Positions 1 through 9,904 are shown, numbered from the stretch's first letter. The stretch is DNA of 37,530 bases from Piromyces finnis (GCA_002104945.1 MCFH01000120.1:1-37530); one strand, 5' to 3'. Numbers and translations: made by a program. The notes: generated from the sequence alone by a model not told the origin.

Positions 1-302
1 GAAGTTAATGATCCAATGGATGTTGATTTTGTTAGTAGAAAAAACAAATCAACAAAAAACAAAAACTACGGCGGTAGTAGAAGAAATATAAATAGAAGCC
101 ACCGTACATACTGCCATATCTGCTGTGAACATGGTCACTCCACCGAAATGTGTGAATATAATCAAAAGGCCAAAATGGAAAGAGAACAAAGAAGAAACAG
201 TAATAATAAGGCTTATAAACAAAACAAATCTAAAAGAAATTCACAATAAGGGAGGTAAGTTCACAAGAAATAACAACAAAAGAAGTTTGAACAAGAAGTA
301 GT
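1..302 (+). pseudogene. Ty1/copia gag C-terminus with CCHC zinc knuckle (5' end outside window)
   Basis: An open frame enters from base 1 and runs to a TAA at 247-249. Bases 112-153 encode a retroviral-type zinc knuckle spaced C-x2-C-x4-H-x4-C (core CHICCEHGHSTEMC), followed by a Lys/Arg/Asn-rich basic tail. In Gag this module binds the element RNA during particle assembly. A second frame (about 275-307) encodes a Glu/Val-rich stretch. That stretch joins in frame to the coding sequence restarting at 2006 if the insert 308-2000 and one target-site copy are ignored. This fragment is therefore the gag end of the same copia element whose protease and integrase follow. The stop and frame change show it is dead. 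Confidence 0.75.
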
Positions 303-540
303 ATTCGTGTAACGAATACTGTAAGAAATATTTGTGGCCATAAGTTTTCCCACAAATATTTCAATTGAAACCATATATTCTGGTTACCATTTATTGGCCA
401 GATATATGCATAACCATATATTAATGGTTATTAATTAAATAGAAAGTTTATTTGCTCTACCCAATTAAATGGTAAAGAAAATAAACTATTATAGTTAAAT
501 AGTATAGGATAAACTAACGTTAAATACTTTAGGGTTAGTA
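301..540. repeat. Seven consecutive stem-loops
   Basis: Perfect or near-perfect inverted repeats follow one another. 301-307/313-319 is a 7-bp stem with a 5-nt loop. 325-337/350-362 is a 13-bp perfect stem with a 12-nt loop. 372-383/398-408 is about 11 bp with one bulge. 410-417/424-431 is 8 bp. 445-453/479-487 is 9 bp. 485-490/498-503 and 513-518/534-539 are 6 bp each. The first straddles the insertion boundary at 307/308. High A/T makes short stems common by chance, but the 13-bp stem and the unbroken head-to-tail order are not expected. Confidence 0.6.
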
Positions 541-720
541 TTAGAGTAAATTAATAGCTATAATAATAAAGAATGTATAATAATTATAATAAATAAAAGA
601 TATAATTAATAAATAATTATTAAGTAGATTTATTTCCTAATAATATTTATATATTTATTTATATTTATTTTAGTGTTATAATATTTATTTTAATTCTTCT
701 ATTATTTTTTATAAAACTTT

Positions 721-759
721 ATTTAGTTATTAACTCGTATAGAGAGGTAATAACTAAAT
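721..759. repeat. 11-bp perfect stem-loop in element C
   Basis: ATTTAGTTATT (721-731) pairs with AATAACTAAAT (749-759) around a 17-nt loop. Confidence 0.6.
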
Positions 760-874
760 TAACTATATAGTGATAACTTATTAACTAATTTATAATTGCA
801 AAATATTGTATTAATAGAATAATGTATTTAATACGTATTTAAAATAATGTATAATGTATTAAATTAATGTACCG

Positions 875-930
875 TAAATTTTACAAAAATTTATATCACA
901 ATACATTAACATAAATTTATGTAAAATTTA
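875..930. repeat. 18-bp two-part stem-loop in element C
   Basis: TAAATTTTAC (875-884) pairs with GTAAAATTTA (921-930). Inside it, AAATTTAT (887-894) pairs with ATAAATTT (911-918). Together they make one hairpin with a 2+2 nt internal loop and a 16-nt apical loop. Confidence 0.6.
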
Positions 931-1282
931 ATTTTATGATAAGATAAAGTTTTTGATGATAAAATAAAATTTTAAATTAAATAATTTTTAACCAATAAAT
1001 ATTTTAGATAATAAAAAATTTTTTTTATAAACTAAACCTCAAAATTAGAAATAAATAAATTGAATATATGTTTGAAATATAATCAACCATATAGTAAATA
1101 AATCAAAACTTTATTTTAAGTTTAGAAAATTCTTTAGTAAATAAATTGAATCTAAATAGTTTAAGACAAATAATTTCTTTTAATTAATGTATAAATGTAA
1201 ACAATGTAAAATTATAATATTAAAACATGTATATTAGAATTTATTCAATTTATTTAAAAAAGTATAAATAAAGAAAATTTCT

Positions 1283-1303
1283 CAACTATTGAAACGATAG
1301 TTG
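1283..1303. repeat. 7-bp stem-loop in element C
   Basis: CAACTAT (1283-1289) pairs with ATAGTTG (1297-1303) across a 7-nt loop. Confidence 0.4.
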
Positions 1304-1389
1304 GAAAATCGTATAAGTTAATTTTGTTTAGATAAATTAACATTAGTTTATAATTAGTTTAGTTGTTATTAAATAATAAAAATTATTAA

Positions 1390-1442
1390 TTGATTACCTA
1401 GTGAGGGCTCTGGTGAAATAAACTTCACGGTAAAGTAATCAA
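1390..1442 (+). other. GC-elevated nested hairpin, possible small structured RNA or terminal relic
   Basis: TTGATTAC (1390-1397) pairs perfectly with GTAATCAA (1435-1442). An inner GTGAA (1413-1417) pairs with TTCAC (1424-1428) around ATAAAC. The intervening sequence has more G and C than anything within several hundred bases. I do not recognise it as a tRNA, a known ribozyme or a primer-binding site. It may be the relic of a small insertion within element C. Confidence 0.3.
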
Positions 1443-1603
1443 CGGTTGTTATAGTTTAGTTTAGTTTAAATAATTTAATAAATAAATAAATTATAATAAA
1501 TAAAAATAATTTGTTAGTTTAGTTAAAGTGTATACAAACCTGAACTTAGGTTAGTTTATTTTACAATAATAAACCTTTTAAAAATAATAGAAATAACTAA
1601 ATT

Positions 1604-1673
1604 GTATTAGTGGTTAGTAGCTAAGAATTTAAGTCTGAATGACACTAGTTCGAGACCTCATAGATACTATTTT
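1604..1673 (+). other. tRNA-related sequence (box A/box B-like, T-run) inside element C
   Basis: TTAGTGGTTAG (about 1607-1617) resembles the D-arm/box A of eukaryotic tRNAs. AGTTCGAGACC (1647-1657) resembles the T-loop/box B. The spacing is typical of a tRNA, and TTTT at 1670-1673 could terminate RNA polymerase III. The T-stem, anticodon stem and acceptor stem do not pair properly, so this is not a functional tRNA gene. It could be a tRNA pseudogene or the head of a decayed tRNA-derived SINE. The call rests on two short motifs. Confidence 0.35.
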
Positions 1674-2005
1674 AAAAATTATAATTTTATTTTATTTTTA
1701 AATTTTATTTTATATGAAGATTATTGATTGGCTATGAATTTTAAGTTGAAAAATTTTATAAATTAATTTAAATAATTTTAGTATAAATACGAGTAAATTT
1801 TAACAAATATTTTAAAAAATCGAGATTTTAAAATAAATAATTATATTATTAAACACTAACTTATTAAGTTAAATTCTATGCGTTTTTAATAATATTTTTA
1901 TAAATTAATAATTTACAGAATATTTTAAAGTGGTAATATTACTAAGTTATTTTATAAATATTATAATTTATTATTATTGTTAAAGACACATTTCTTTACA
2001 ATTTG

Positions 2006-3539
2006 TCGAAAACTACAACGACAACGAAAGTTACAGCATTAACGTAGAATTTGAAGATATTAGACCTTTAACGGAAAGAAGTATCTACCTTATTGAAAAG
2101 GATGAAGCTACAAAAGAAGACTCACCTAACGCAAAGGATATAGATTATGTGTATGGAAAAAATAAATAAGACGAATGGTTCTATGATACTGGTGCCGCCG
2201 CCGAACATATCGTTAACAATAAGGACATTTTGCAGAACTTCATAGAAGAGCACATTAAACTTAGATGTGCAAATGGAACTACCTGTGAATTTAGTGGTTA
2301 TGGTTCATATGAGTTTAAGGTAAAAACAAAACTTACAAGTTAGAAAAAGTTTTGTATTCAGATAAAGTTAGCAAGAATTTGATTAGTGGTGTAGGACTCT
2401 CTAAAGTTGGTTTAAGAAGCATTATAAATATTATTGGCGTTGGAAAAGTCAGATTTATCTTCAAGGATTCTAAAAATAAAGATATAATGTAAACATATTC
2501 AAATGAATTAAACCAATTCAAAATTAAACTCATAAATTTTAATAAAAACAAAAATGAACCATTCATTGCAAATTTTGAAAATGATTTAGGCATATGGCAT
2601 AATAGATTAGGCCATTTCTATCAAAAGGATCTGAAGAAATACATAAACAGCACAAAATTAAAGTAACACCTTGCTTAGACTGTAAAAATTCAAAAATGAA
2701 GAAGTCACCACATGATAAGACCGTACCCAAAGCCGGAAGGGTTCTTTAGACTATCTATTCTGATATTTAAGGCCCGTTTAATTCATCCGTAAACAATAAG
2801 AATATTTTATGACTATGCTGGATAAATATTCAATAAAACTTTGGATTTATACTTTTAAATCAAGATCTGAGTCATAGGACATCATTATTGAATTCTTAAA
2901 GAATGCAATTAATAATATTGACAAATATAAATTAAAAACTATATTTACAAATATAAATTAAAAACTTTTAAGACTGATTGTGCAAAAGAGTATAACAGCA
3001 GTAAAGTTATAAAATATTGTAAGGAAAATGGCATATCGAAGATAAACACATCTTCTTACATACATGAATTAAATGGAAAAGCAGAAAGAATAAACCAAAC
3101 TATTCAAAATTCTGCTAAAACATTTTTATATTGGGTTAAATTATCTGAAGACTTTTGGAGTTTTGCTGTTAAATATTCTTGTTATATTTACAACAAAATA
3201 CCACATCAAGGAAACAATAATTTAATTCCTGGCGAAGTGTTTACCAACGAGGAAGCCGATCTAAAATACTTAAAAGAATTTGGATGTATATTTTACTTTA
3301 AGGATTACTCATTAAAAAAGTCAAAATTCGTACCAAATTCAAAAAAAGGAATCTTTCTTGGATTCAGTGAAGTACATCCCTCATATATCGTCATGGAGAT
3401 ATGTGATGAGAAGCTAAAAATCCAATACTCCATGGAAATTGAATGCTGTGAAGATGAGCTGGTACCTTCCATTTATGAAAGTAAAAATATTAATGATTTA
3501 TATTTCTCCTTCACCGATTCATATAACATTAGAAATTAA
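2006..3539 (+). pseudogene. Ty1/copia protease and integrase (decayed)
   Basis: Order and content are those of copia pol. An aspartic protease core lies at 2176-2200 (W-x2-D-T-G-A, then H). A GAG-pre-integrase block follows with the WHNRLGH motif near 2593-2615. A CLDC zinc pair sits near 2671-2685. The integrase core has an acidic TDC...KEY block at 2976-2995 and the NGKAER block near 3072-3090. The C-terminal integrase region ends with TAA at 3537-3539; its last part (3237-3539) is an open frame of 100 codons. In life this polyprotein cleaves itself and inserts element cDNA. It is inactivated by stops at 2167, 2341, 2490, 2664 and 2875, by frame changes near 2343, 2666 and 2820, and by a 26-bp tandem duplication (2921-2972) that shifts the frame. 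Confidence 0.85.
2921..2972 (+). repeat. 26-bp tandem duplication in integrase
   Basis: ACAAATATAAATTAAAAACT starts at 2921 and again at 2947. The 26-bp unit is not a multiple of three and moves the integrase from frame 1 to frame 3. Confidence 0.75.
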
Positions 3540-4547
3540 GACAAAAGGTACCCTTCATAATAAATAAATAACAACAAGAACACAAAAGATGTAAAAGAGA
3601 AAGTTGTTGACAACAAGAACAACAACATTACGGTTAATGAAAATTTTAAATATAATGACAGGAAAGAAGAAAAAACTGACGAAGAAAGGGAAGAAACTAA
3701 TATTAGAACCAAGACGAATTCTCAAAGGGAAGAAAATAATAGAAATACAAAACCAAAAGGAAATAGTACAATAATAATTGATAAAAACTTAAATTGTAAT
3801 TTAAATAGTAATTTACACAGTAAATTAGAAAATGTCACTCAAAATAAGAAAAACAAAAATATTAATTCAAATTCGAAGTTTAATAAAAATAAATTTACTG
3901 AAAACATTCCAAAAGTTTTAGAAGAAATTGCAAATGCCAATTGCAATTTAAGAAAGAAAAATAATAAAATTTCAAATATTAAAAATGAAAATAATTATAT
4001 TTACCCCTCTCCTGGTTCAAATATTGATAATAGCTGTAAAAATCCTGATAAAGCCATTAATGATAAAAATTCTGAAAATCCTATTAATAATAAGAATAAT
4101 TATACTGAAAATTTTACCAATAAAAATCTTTCTTATACCAAGAATACAGGTAATAATATCACTGATAATTCAAATCCTGTTATTGGTGAGAAAATTTTTA
4201 TTAATAAAAATTTTCCAAAAATTGACTCAAAAATTCAAAATAAAAATAAAGACATTCTATTGGATGAAAATTCAAATAATACACGTCATAATTCTAGCAA
4301 TAATACTAATGTTACACATGATAATTCTACCAACTCTTGCAATATGGATATTAATGCTAAAATAAATTTAAATTCAAAATTTTTTGATTCTTCTGATTTA
4401 CACGTGACTCAATTCTTATATCACAGATGACAACAAATCTATGGATGATCTTGATCCTAACTTGGAAGATGAAAATAATATTATGGATGATATCATGGAA
4501 GATAAATCTTATGCTTTCTCCCATCCTGAAAGAAAAAGGCCTTGCAG
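3540..4547 (+). pseudogene. Copia integrase-RT linker, Asn/Lys-rich low complexity
   Basis: The integrase frame continues after TAA triplets at 3537, 3558 and 3561 as an almost uninterrupted open frame to TGA at 4428-4430. It then shifts by one base and continues to about 4547, where the gypsy element is inserted. The inferred polypeptide is dominated by Asn, Lys, Ile and Ser with no recognisable domain. This matches the poorly conserved linker between integrase and reverse transcriptase in copia elements. Asn richness reflects AAT/AAC-biased codons in an A/T-rich genome. The frame has no start codon of its own, and the ATG-started ORFs overlapping it in other frames are shadows. Confidence 0.65.
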
Positions 4548-4552
4548 TCCTA
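4548..4552. repeat. Gypsy target-site duplication, left copy (TCCTA)
   Basis: TCCTA immediately precedes TGTAAAAT at 4553 and recurs at 10046-10050 immediately after TTTACA. Together they bracket the gypsy element and identify the copia insertion point. Confidence 0.75.
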
Positions 4553-5300
4553 TGTAAAATATTAATCTTAAAACAGATTATATATTTAACAATAAAACAA
4601 TTAAACACACGATAAAATAAAAATAGGAGTTTTTTTTTAAAAATTATCTTCTTTATTAATGGTTAGAAATAAAATAACAATTACATCGATTCAATTGATA
4701 AAATTTACATGTATTTATATTTTTTCATAATTATATTCTAATATATTATTCTATTTAAATAAACATATATTTAATATAAAATAAACAAAACTAATCTAAT
4801 TAAATAATAAAATAATAAAACTAAACTAAAACTAATTCATTATACTTTTAATTCAATTTGAGTAAACTCAAAATTGAATAAAGCTCATGTATTATCTATA
4901 AATTAATTTAATATTATCAATACTATTCTTAATATATTTCCTATTGAAATATAAACACATCTATTTTTAAAACTAAGTTAAAATTATTAAACTATTCTAA
5001 ATTTAAATAAGAAAGTATATTATTATTAAACTATTCTAAAATTAAATAAAAAGTATTTAAAGTTATTATGAATATTTAAAATATTTTAAATATTTAAATT
5101 TAATAATGATTCTTTTGTTCCTTAAATTTAAATATTTATCTTTATTTAATTTTGACGGAATTATTATAAAATAATTGATTATTAAATTATTCCATTGAAT
5201 ATTAAAAATTTCATAGTTAATTTTAATAAATATTAATTTATTATTTAATAATTGATAGTTAATTATTAAATAATCTAAAGATATATATTATATCTTTATA
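4553..5300 (-). mobile_element. Gypsy 3' LTR
   Basis: This lies between the polypurine tract (5301-5312, minus strand AAAGGGCGAGAT) and the TCCTA target duplication. The terminus at 4553 is TGTAA. The other terminus reads TATAAAG on the minus strand, one G-to-A change from the TGTAAAG seen in the 5' LTR remnant and in the solo LTR at 9904. The 748 bp contain no ORF. Short blocks, such as ACAATTACAT with nearby GATAAAAT and TTTATATTTTT, are shared with 9292-9904. The TAAAGATATA/TATATCTTTA hairpin (5277-5298) lies at the 5' terminus. Confidence 0.7.
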
Positions 5301-5312
5301 ATCTCGCCCTTT
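5301..5312 (-). promoter_or_regulatory. Gypsy polypurine tract (plus-strand primer)
   Basis: The minus strand reads AAAGGGCGAGAT directly upstream of the inferred 3' LTR start. Purine tracts at this position resist RNase H and prime second-strand synthesis in LTR retroelements. Confidence 0.5.
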
Positions 5313-5331
5313 AAGTCGAGCTCCTGTGAGA

Positions 5332-5565
5332 TCATTTTCTAGAAGGAATTTCTATAACAAATGGTCTATACTTTGTTCGAATCATACTGTCGTTGTTTAA
5401 ATTATCCATATATTCGTTGTCTTTATTTTTTCTTAGCTTTTTGTTTCTTCTGTAAAATTCTTGGATCAATTGTCTATCTAAAATCTGATCCTCGGGAATC
5501 CATCGATTTTCACTTGAATCAAGATATTTATAAGTAACAAGAAATGATTTCTTTTTATTATAAGT
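5332..5565 (-). pseudogene. Gypsy integrase chromodomain tail
   Basis: The sequence is in frame with the integrase fragment upstream but cut from it by TGA (5566-5568). It runs 78 codons to a TGA at 5332-5334. It contains FLVTYKYLD, then SENRWIPED, then LIQEFYRRN, matching the chromodomain pattern of a beta strand pair, an ENTWEPE-like turn and a C-terminal helix. In chromoviruses this module steers integration towards modified chromatin. It classifies the element as a chromodomain-bearing gypsy. The single stop could be a point mutation of a tryptophan codon. Confidence 0.75.
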
Positions 5566-6184
5566 TCATTCTTTAATAATTTTTTCTGGAATTTTTTCAT
5601 TTGTATCAATATTTAATTGGATATTTTTCCTATTATAATTATTTGTCCTATCTTTAAATTTGTTTTCAGTATACGGTTCTAATAACGAAACATGAAAGAC
5701 AGGATGACAACGCAAATTGTGTGGTAATTTCAGTTCAAATGCTAGGGGACTTACTTTTTTAATAATTTTAAATGGTCCTAGCATTTGATCAGACAGTTTT
5801 CTTTTAATGTTTTTTCCTGAAGGATTTATTTCTTTCAATAACCAAACTTTCATTCCAACTTCAAACTTTGGTGATTCAATTCTTCTTTGATCAGCATATT
5901 TTTTATAAGTTTCTTTTGCATGATCAAGATTTTCCTTTAGAAGTTTGATATTTTTATTTATATCTAAAATTCTTTGTTCAGCTCTATTTGGTTTATTAGC
6001 TGAAGGAATATCGATATTAAATTTGGGATTAAAACCATAGTTTGCATAAAATGGGGATTGATTGATCGATTGCTGTAATGTGTTGTTATAGGCAAATTCG
6101 GCAAAAGGAAGCAAATCAACCCAATTATTTTGTTTTTCATTTATAAAACAACGGAGATATTGTTCCAATATCCCGTTCACTCTC
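5566..6184 (-). pseudogene. Gypsy integrase C-terminal half
   Basis: This continues the integrase after a small frameshift near 6180, just behind the DGQTE catalytic-glutamate motif. It holds ILEQYLR, then the FAEFAYNN block typical of gypsy integrase, a Lys-rich connector, and the C-terminal GPFKI...HPVFHVSLLEPY segment that usually precedes the chromodomain. It ends at TGA 5566-5568. About 205 codons are open. Confidence 0.85.
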
Positions 6185-7519
6185 CGTTTGACCATCAGTC
6201 TGTGGGTGGTTAGCAGTGGAAAACTTAAGTTTAATATTTAATAAATCACACAGACGATTCCAAAATTCAGAAGTAAACTGAGTACAACGGTCAGAAACAA
6301 TTGATTCAAGGAAACCATGTAACCGAAAGATATTGTTGATAAAAACATCAGCTGCAATAGATGCAGTAGGAAGGCACCTTAAGGGAATAAAATGAGCCAT
6401 TTTGGTTAGTTTATCAACAATGACCATAATGGTAGTCATATCTTTGGACTTTGGTAATTCAACAATGAAGTCCATAGATAATTCAGACCAAGCTCTATCA
6501 GGAGTAGGAAGAGGAGATAGCAACCCATATGGTCTATGTCTTGGAACTTTAGCTTTACAACAAGTTGCACAGGACTTAACAAACTTTTTAACATCATCAT
6601 AATATTTTGGCCACCAAAAATTTATGCTAATTAATCCGATAGTCTTATTAATACCAAAATGGCCAGCGGACATAGAGTTATGATGCAACTCTAAAATTCT
6701 AGTTCTTAAATTAGGTGGAACATAAATTAAATTATTAAATAACAAATAGCCATCATCATCGATAAAATATTTATCAATGTTTTTACATGGTGGGGACGAG
6801 GATTTATTGTTATTATTAAAGTAAGAAAAAATTTTATTGTAAAACACATCTTTTTTTTGAGAGCATAAAATGGAATTAATCAAAGTATTATCATTTTTAT
6901 TAATATTATCAATTATGTTACAAGAAATTTTATTACATGAAATATTATTAAATAAATGATCACTACGTCTTGATAATAAATCAGGTTTTCCAGACGTTTT
7001 ACCAGCTCTGTAAATTAGCTTAAAGTCAAAACGAGATAGGAACTCATACCATCTTATTTGTCGTTGCGAAAGCATTTCAGGCTTTCTAGGGAACGTCAAA
7101 TTCTTATGATCAGTATAGATGGTAAGCTGATGTCTAGCACCTTCCAAATAGTGTCTCCATTCTTTCAAAGCTACTTTGATAGCAAGCAATTCTTTATCAT
7201 AGATTTGATAATTTCTTTGAGACTTTGTTAAACTTGAAGAAATAAAAGCAACCGGATGCAACTGATCCTCAAATTCTTGTGACAAAATTGCACCAACCGC
7301 GAAGTTACTTGCGTCAGTCTCGGCAATAAATAGTTTATTACTATCAGGATTTATAAGAATAGGTGCGGAAGTAAATAATTCTTTGAGGGTATCAAATGCT
7401 TTCTGATGTTCTGAGCTCCAATTAAAAGGAACATTTTTTCTAGTGAATTTATGCAGCGGATTAGCTATCCTAGCAAAATCTTTAATAAAAATTCTGTAAT
7501 AATTGCATAAACCAATAAA
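6185..7519 (-). pseudogene. Gypsy RT tail, RNase H and integrase N-terminal half
   Basis: The frame is open across the whole interval. In order it has the RT connection (YRIFIKDFARIANPLHKFT), the RNase H domain (TDASNFAVGAIL, then YDKELLAIK and TDHKNL) and the integrase HHCC zinc finger (HHNSMSAGH, then CATCC). The catalytic core follows with DFIVELP (first Asp), SDRCTQF (second Asp) and DGQTE (Glu) near the 3' end. RNase H removes the RNA template; integrase joins cDNA to the host. Frameshifts at about 7520 and 6180 bound the piece. The catalytic triad residues are all visible. Confidence 0.9.
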
Positions 7520-7931
7520 GGATGGACTTCTTTAACAGAAGTAGGAACAGGCCAGTCAAGAATAGCTTTCACTTTATTACTGTCCATTCTTAGGCCTTCC
7601 CTCGATAACACATATCCAAGAAAAGTTGTCTCAGGGACGTCGAATTCACACTTTTCTAATTTAACAAACAAATTATTATCTAACAATTTCTTTAATACTT
7701 TTTTCACGTGTACATGATGTTCTTCTAAACTATTTGAGAAAATTAAAATATCATCGATAAAGGAAATAACAAAATCATCCAAATATTCACTAAGGACATC
7801 ATTAATAAAATGCTGGAAGGTAGCAGGTGCATTCTTTAACCCGAACGGCATAACAAGATATTCAAAGTGCCCATACCTAGTTCTAAAGGCAGTTTTAAAT
7901 TCATCACCTTCCTTGATTCTAAGTTGTAGGC
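7520..7931 (-). pseudogene. Gypsy reverse transcriptase core
   Basis: The segment contains [13 protein letters not shown] (7851 leftwards), the catalytic FIDDILIFS (a YxDD variant with Phe) and FLGYVLSREG, the usual order of RT palm motifs. A one-base frameshift near 7930 separates it from the N-terminal RT, and another near 7520 from the RT tail. The conserved motifs suggest that decay is recent apart from the indels. Confidence 0.9.
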
Positions 7932-9305
7932 TGACCTTAAATCTAACTTAGTAAAATACTTTGCTCCTTTCACTCTATCTAATAAGTCACTGATCAAAGG
8001 AAGAAGGTTTGAGTTTCTAATAGTCATGTCGTTAAGCCTCCTATAATCAACACATAGCCATAATGAGCCATCTTTCTTTTTAACAAATAAAACTGGTGCC
8101 CCAGCAGGAGATGTAGATTTCCTAATGAAACCTTTTTCTAAATTTTCTTTAATGTAATTTTTTAGTTCATCTCTTTCTGCTTCAGTTAATGGATAAAGGG
8201 AACCATAAAACAAATTAGAATTATCTTTTAATCCAATTTCACAATCATATTCACGATGAGGTGGTAACATATTACAATTATTTTCATTAAACACTTCTTT
8301 ATAAATTAAATATTGTTTTGGCACTGAGACCAATTTTTTATCTTTATTTAAGTTGTTTTCATTAATTACATTTAATTTTTTCATATTAATACAATTAATA
8401 CACTTAAGACAATTATTACACTTACAATTATTATTACTACAAATACTATTAAAACTATTTTTATAATTATTACCAAGACTAAAACTATCACTAATACTAT
8501 TACAGTTATTACAATTTAAGTTTTTATTAAAATTCCTATAATGATAAAAATCATCATTATCACTATTATTATCAACAATAGTACAAATACGAGAACGACG
8601 ACCACGAACATATTCAAAATCTTCATCAGTATCTTCAGTCACCTCCGATAATTTTCTTTTGTGAACTTGAGGATTTGTCATAATTTTGGTTTCTTGTATA
8701 GAGTTGTTCTTTTTATTAGATTTCTTTTTTGATTTGTGCTTTCTTTTTCCATTATTACAATGGCGAGAACAATAATCAGAATTAAACCGAATTTTGCTCG
8801 CGTCGTGGTAGTTTTGAGGGCTATGCTTATCAATCCAAGGGATACCAAGAATGATATCGACATCTGGAATTCTAAGAGCATAGAGCTTGATAACCTCGAG
8901 ATGGTTTCGATAGCGAAGAATACACTTTTCTGTTTCACTTTCAACCACGGCTACATCACATCCCAATCCCGTAACTCTTATTAATTCCTTAACTTTTCTA
9001 GTTCCGATTTTATGTTTTTTAATAAAGTCATGGTGAATAAAGTTAAGATCAGATCCAGAATCAATTAGTACTCTAGCTCTGACTTCATCTCCTTCATTTG
9101 ACTTAATTGAGAAGTTAAGGATATTATTTTTCTTTCTTGATAAATTTTCTCTCTTCACAATTTCATGGATTGTAGCTATGTCCATAAATTTATCTAGCTT
9201 AATTATTCTATTCAAAGAGGCAGTATCGTTAGAATGTGAGCCTTTTTCCTGAATGATTCTAACATTCATTGGCTTTCTCTTGTTAGGACAGTGTAATGGC
9301 GACAC
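7836..9305 (-). pseudogene. Gypsy protease, linker and N-terminal RT
   Basis: The open frame of 489 codons begins just inside the solo LTR at 9292-9904 and has no ATG. The coding part starts at 9291 with the end of a zinc knuckle (CPNKRK) that was split by that [13 protein letters not shown] marks the aspartic protease active site. A Asn/Cys-rich linker follows with many CNNC-type repeats, then the RT start: [15 protein letters not shown] and LDLRSAYN (first catalytic Asp). Homology stops near 7930, where a frameshift sends the frame out of register. Gag and pol were apparently one reading frame. Confidence 0.88.
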
Positions 9306-9904
9306 AGAAAGAATAGATTAGGATATCTATTCTATTACAATAACACTAAATTTAAAATAAAAAATAAAAATTGTTTTATTAAAAAATATCTTTTATTATA
9401 ATAGAAATTTTATTAATAACAATTACATTGATAAAATGATGAAAAATATCTTCTATTTATATTTTTCCTAAATACATTTATACTATATTATAACTATTTA
9501 TTTCTTATATATTATTTAAAATCTACACTAAAATCTTAATTATTAATAAATATTTAAACTATAATTATTTTTAGTAAAATGCAATTGGCAATTAAAATTA
9601 AGTACTATTCAATTTGAATATGTGCCCATGTATTATTGATATATTAATCATTTATTATTTATACATTATTTATCTATTTTAAAAAAAAACAATACTAAAA
9701 CTAGGGATTTAAATTGAGAATTTTAATTTACTTGTTAAACATTAAAAATAAATTAATAATTTATTTTGTTTTAAACTTTAATTATTAATAAATAAATTAT
9801 GTCTCATTTTCTTTTTCTGAATATAATTTGTGTAACTTAAACAATAATACTTGTGGCTTAAGTTACATTAAAGATATCAAGTTGAGGCATTTGATATCTT
9901 TACA
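9292..9904 (-). mobile_element. Solo LTR (613 bp) inserted in gypsy gag zinc knuckle, left-arm copy
   Basis: On the minus strand it starts TGTAAAGATATC and ends CCATTACA. It is flanked by a 5-bp direct repeat: GACAG at 9287-9291 and 9905-9909 (CTGTC on the minus strand). Removing it restores the frame through the zinc knuckle, from HLQFNC to PNKRK. Both ends carry hairpins: GAATAGAT/ATCTATTC (about 9309-9330) and AAGATATCAA/TTGATATCTT. It shares terminal sequence and some internal blocks with the gypsy 3' LTR but differs in length and detail, so it belongs to a related, not identical, family. The same insertion is present in the right arm, so it predates the inverted duplication. Confidence 0.8.

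Larger units (their letters stand above)
308..2000 (-). mobile_element. LTR-like insert (element C) inside copia gag-pro
   Basis: The insert begins TGTAACG and ends CTTTACA, so it has TGTAA/TTACA inverted termini. It is flanked by ATTCG (303-307) and ATTTG (2001-2005), a 5-bp target duplication with one C/T difference. Removing it restores the copia frame across the junction. Read on the minus strand it starts TGTAAAGA, as do the gypsy LTRs at 4553-5300 and 9292-9904, so it is probably a diverged solo LTR of the same superfamily. At 1.69 kb it is much longer than those (613-748 bp) and may carry further insertions. It contains no ORF. It holds many stem-loops and a tRNA-like stretch, annotated separately. 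Termini are well supported; family membership is inference. Confidence 0.55.

Noticed and set aside
1604-1673. A functional tRNA gene
   Set aside because: The acceptor, anticodon and T stems do not pair.
2333-2593. Minus-strand 86-codon ORF with hydrophobic runs
   Set aside because: Antisense to the copia protease-integrase junction, whose motifs are on the plus strand.
3985-4365. ATG-started 126-codon plus-strand ORF rich in Ile/Leu
   Set aside because: It is an out-of-frame reading of the Asn-rich copia linker; the integrase frame explains the open sequence.
4357-4608. Minus-strand 83-codon ORF
   Set aside because: Antisense shadow of the copia linker and LTR end, with no domain.
6402-6602. 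Plus-strand 66-codon ORF
   Set aside because: Antisense shadow of the gypsy integrase core.
8678-8984. ORFs on both strands within gypsy pol
   Set aside because: Alternative frames of the protease-linker region.
4553-9904. 4553-5300 and 9292-9904 as the two LTRs of one element
   Set aside because: They have different lengths, limited identity and separate target duplications, and gag lies outside 9904. The second is an independent solo LTR.
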